From the NCBI RefSeq assembly GCF_902806685.2, contig NC_048539.1, forward strand, positions 4,104,501 to 4,168,500: 64,000 bases of DNA, written 5' to 3'. Shown here one piece after another: positions 63,625-64,000 of this stretch. Below the pieces are notes generated by a model, which was not told where the DNA came from, did no database searches, and worked only from the letters and a program-made list of their open reading frames with translations. Each line of letters opens with the position of its first letter. Position 1 is the stretch's first letter. This DNA is from Maniola hyperantus (lineage: Eukaryota > Arthropoda > Insecta > Lepidoptera > Nymphalidae). The position numbers were made by a program, and so were the translations under genes.

Positions 63625-64000
63625 AAAATTAGGATGCGAGCTTGAACAATAATTTACATTTACGCCATCTCAAATGACTCGTTACATTCAAGGATTGATT
63701 GGCTCAGAGGTTCCAGTAGGTACAACTTTTCAAGTTAACGTTTCATCTGTTGCTATACTAAGTATGGACGGAAAGGTACCCATGGAAAATTTTTGGTCGT
63801 AGACTTGAGAATTAGTAATAGGTATGCCAACACAACACAGATCAACAGTATAAATTTTAATAAAACAATAAAAACCAATTGTCTAGATATCTAGATCTGT
63901 TATATTTTATACCTTTATTGTATCCAATTAATTTTACGAGGCGTAGGTAATTTATTTAATTACAAGTCTAAAACAATAGTGACAATAAAAGAATTTAAAA
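63625..64000. other. No recognised gene
   Basis: AT-rich sequence to the window end; no supported feature. Confidence 0.35.

Overview
The window looks like non-coding nuclear DNA from a moth or butterfly (Lepidoptera, probably Ditrysia). It is AT-rich, has no bacterial-style gene packing, and carries the dispersed families typical of lepidopteran genomes: RTE- and jockey-type LINE tails, tRNA-derived SINEs with A and B boxes, a BEL/Pao retrotransposon, many foldback MITEs, and a pervasive TAGGTA/TACCTA sequence texture. I find no intact host protein gene. The only long open frames belong to transposable elements: a BEL/Pao gag-protease frame at 6231-8183 (+) and the end of a LINE reverse transcriptase at 23735-24700 (-). 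Repeat families whose official names I do not know are labelled A, P, Q, R, S and W here.

Layout. 0-3.8 kb: SINE, MITE, jockey-like LINE tail, P repeat, GC-rich foldback, LINE 3' UTR. 4.27-8.45 kb: an RTE LINE split by a BEL/Pao insertion flanked by a 5-bp duplication. 8.8-20 kb: repeats A, S, P and Q, a GC foldback, a duplicated hairpin, a MITE with 33-bp perfect inverted ends, and a SINE interrupted by another MITE. 20-23.5 kb: little recognisable. 23.5-24.75 kb: a 5'-truncated LINE with poly(A). 26.2-27.6 kb: two LINE tails in opposed orientation and a hAT-like MITE. 28.9-31.6 kb: nested P repeat and MITE, and a LINE with an inverted 5' part (twin-priming geometry). 31-50 kb: mostly A, Q and SINE copies in AT-rich DNA. 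50-55 kb: GC foldback, a perfect 33-bp-arm palindrome, a ~175-bp tandem array, a second near-perfect palindrome, and a MITE. 56.7-59.3 kb: nested and abutting repeats.

59505-62203 is the most interesting segment. It is a 2.7-kb DNA transposon bounded by ~35-bp inverted ends and a 4-bp ATTA duplication, with inverted subterminal motif arrays. It carries a decayed transposase on the minus strand, itself interrupted by a LINE fragment. The 4-bp duplication and transposase motifs suggest a Sola-like element, but that assignment needs a search. Near the right edge (62917-63110, minus) a CpG-rich block followed by a good splice donor could be a host promoter and first non-coding exon. If so, much of the window may be an intron of a gene running leftward.
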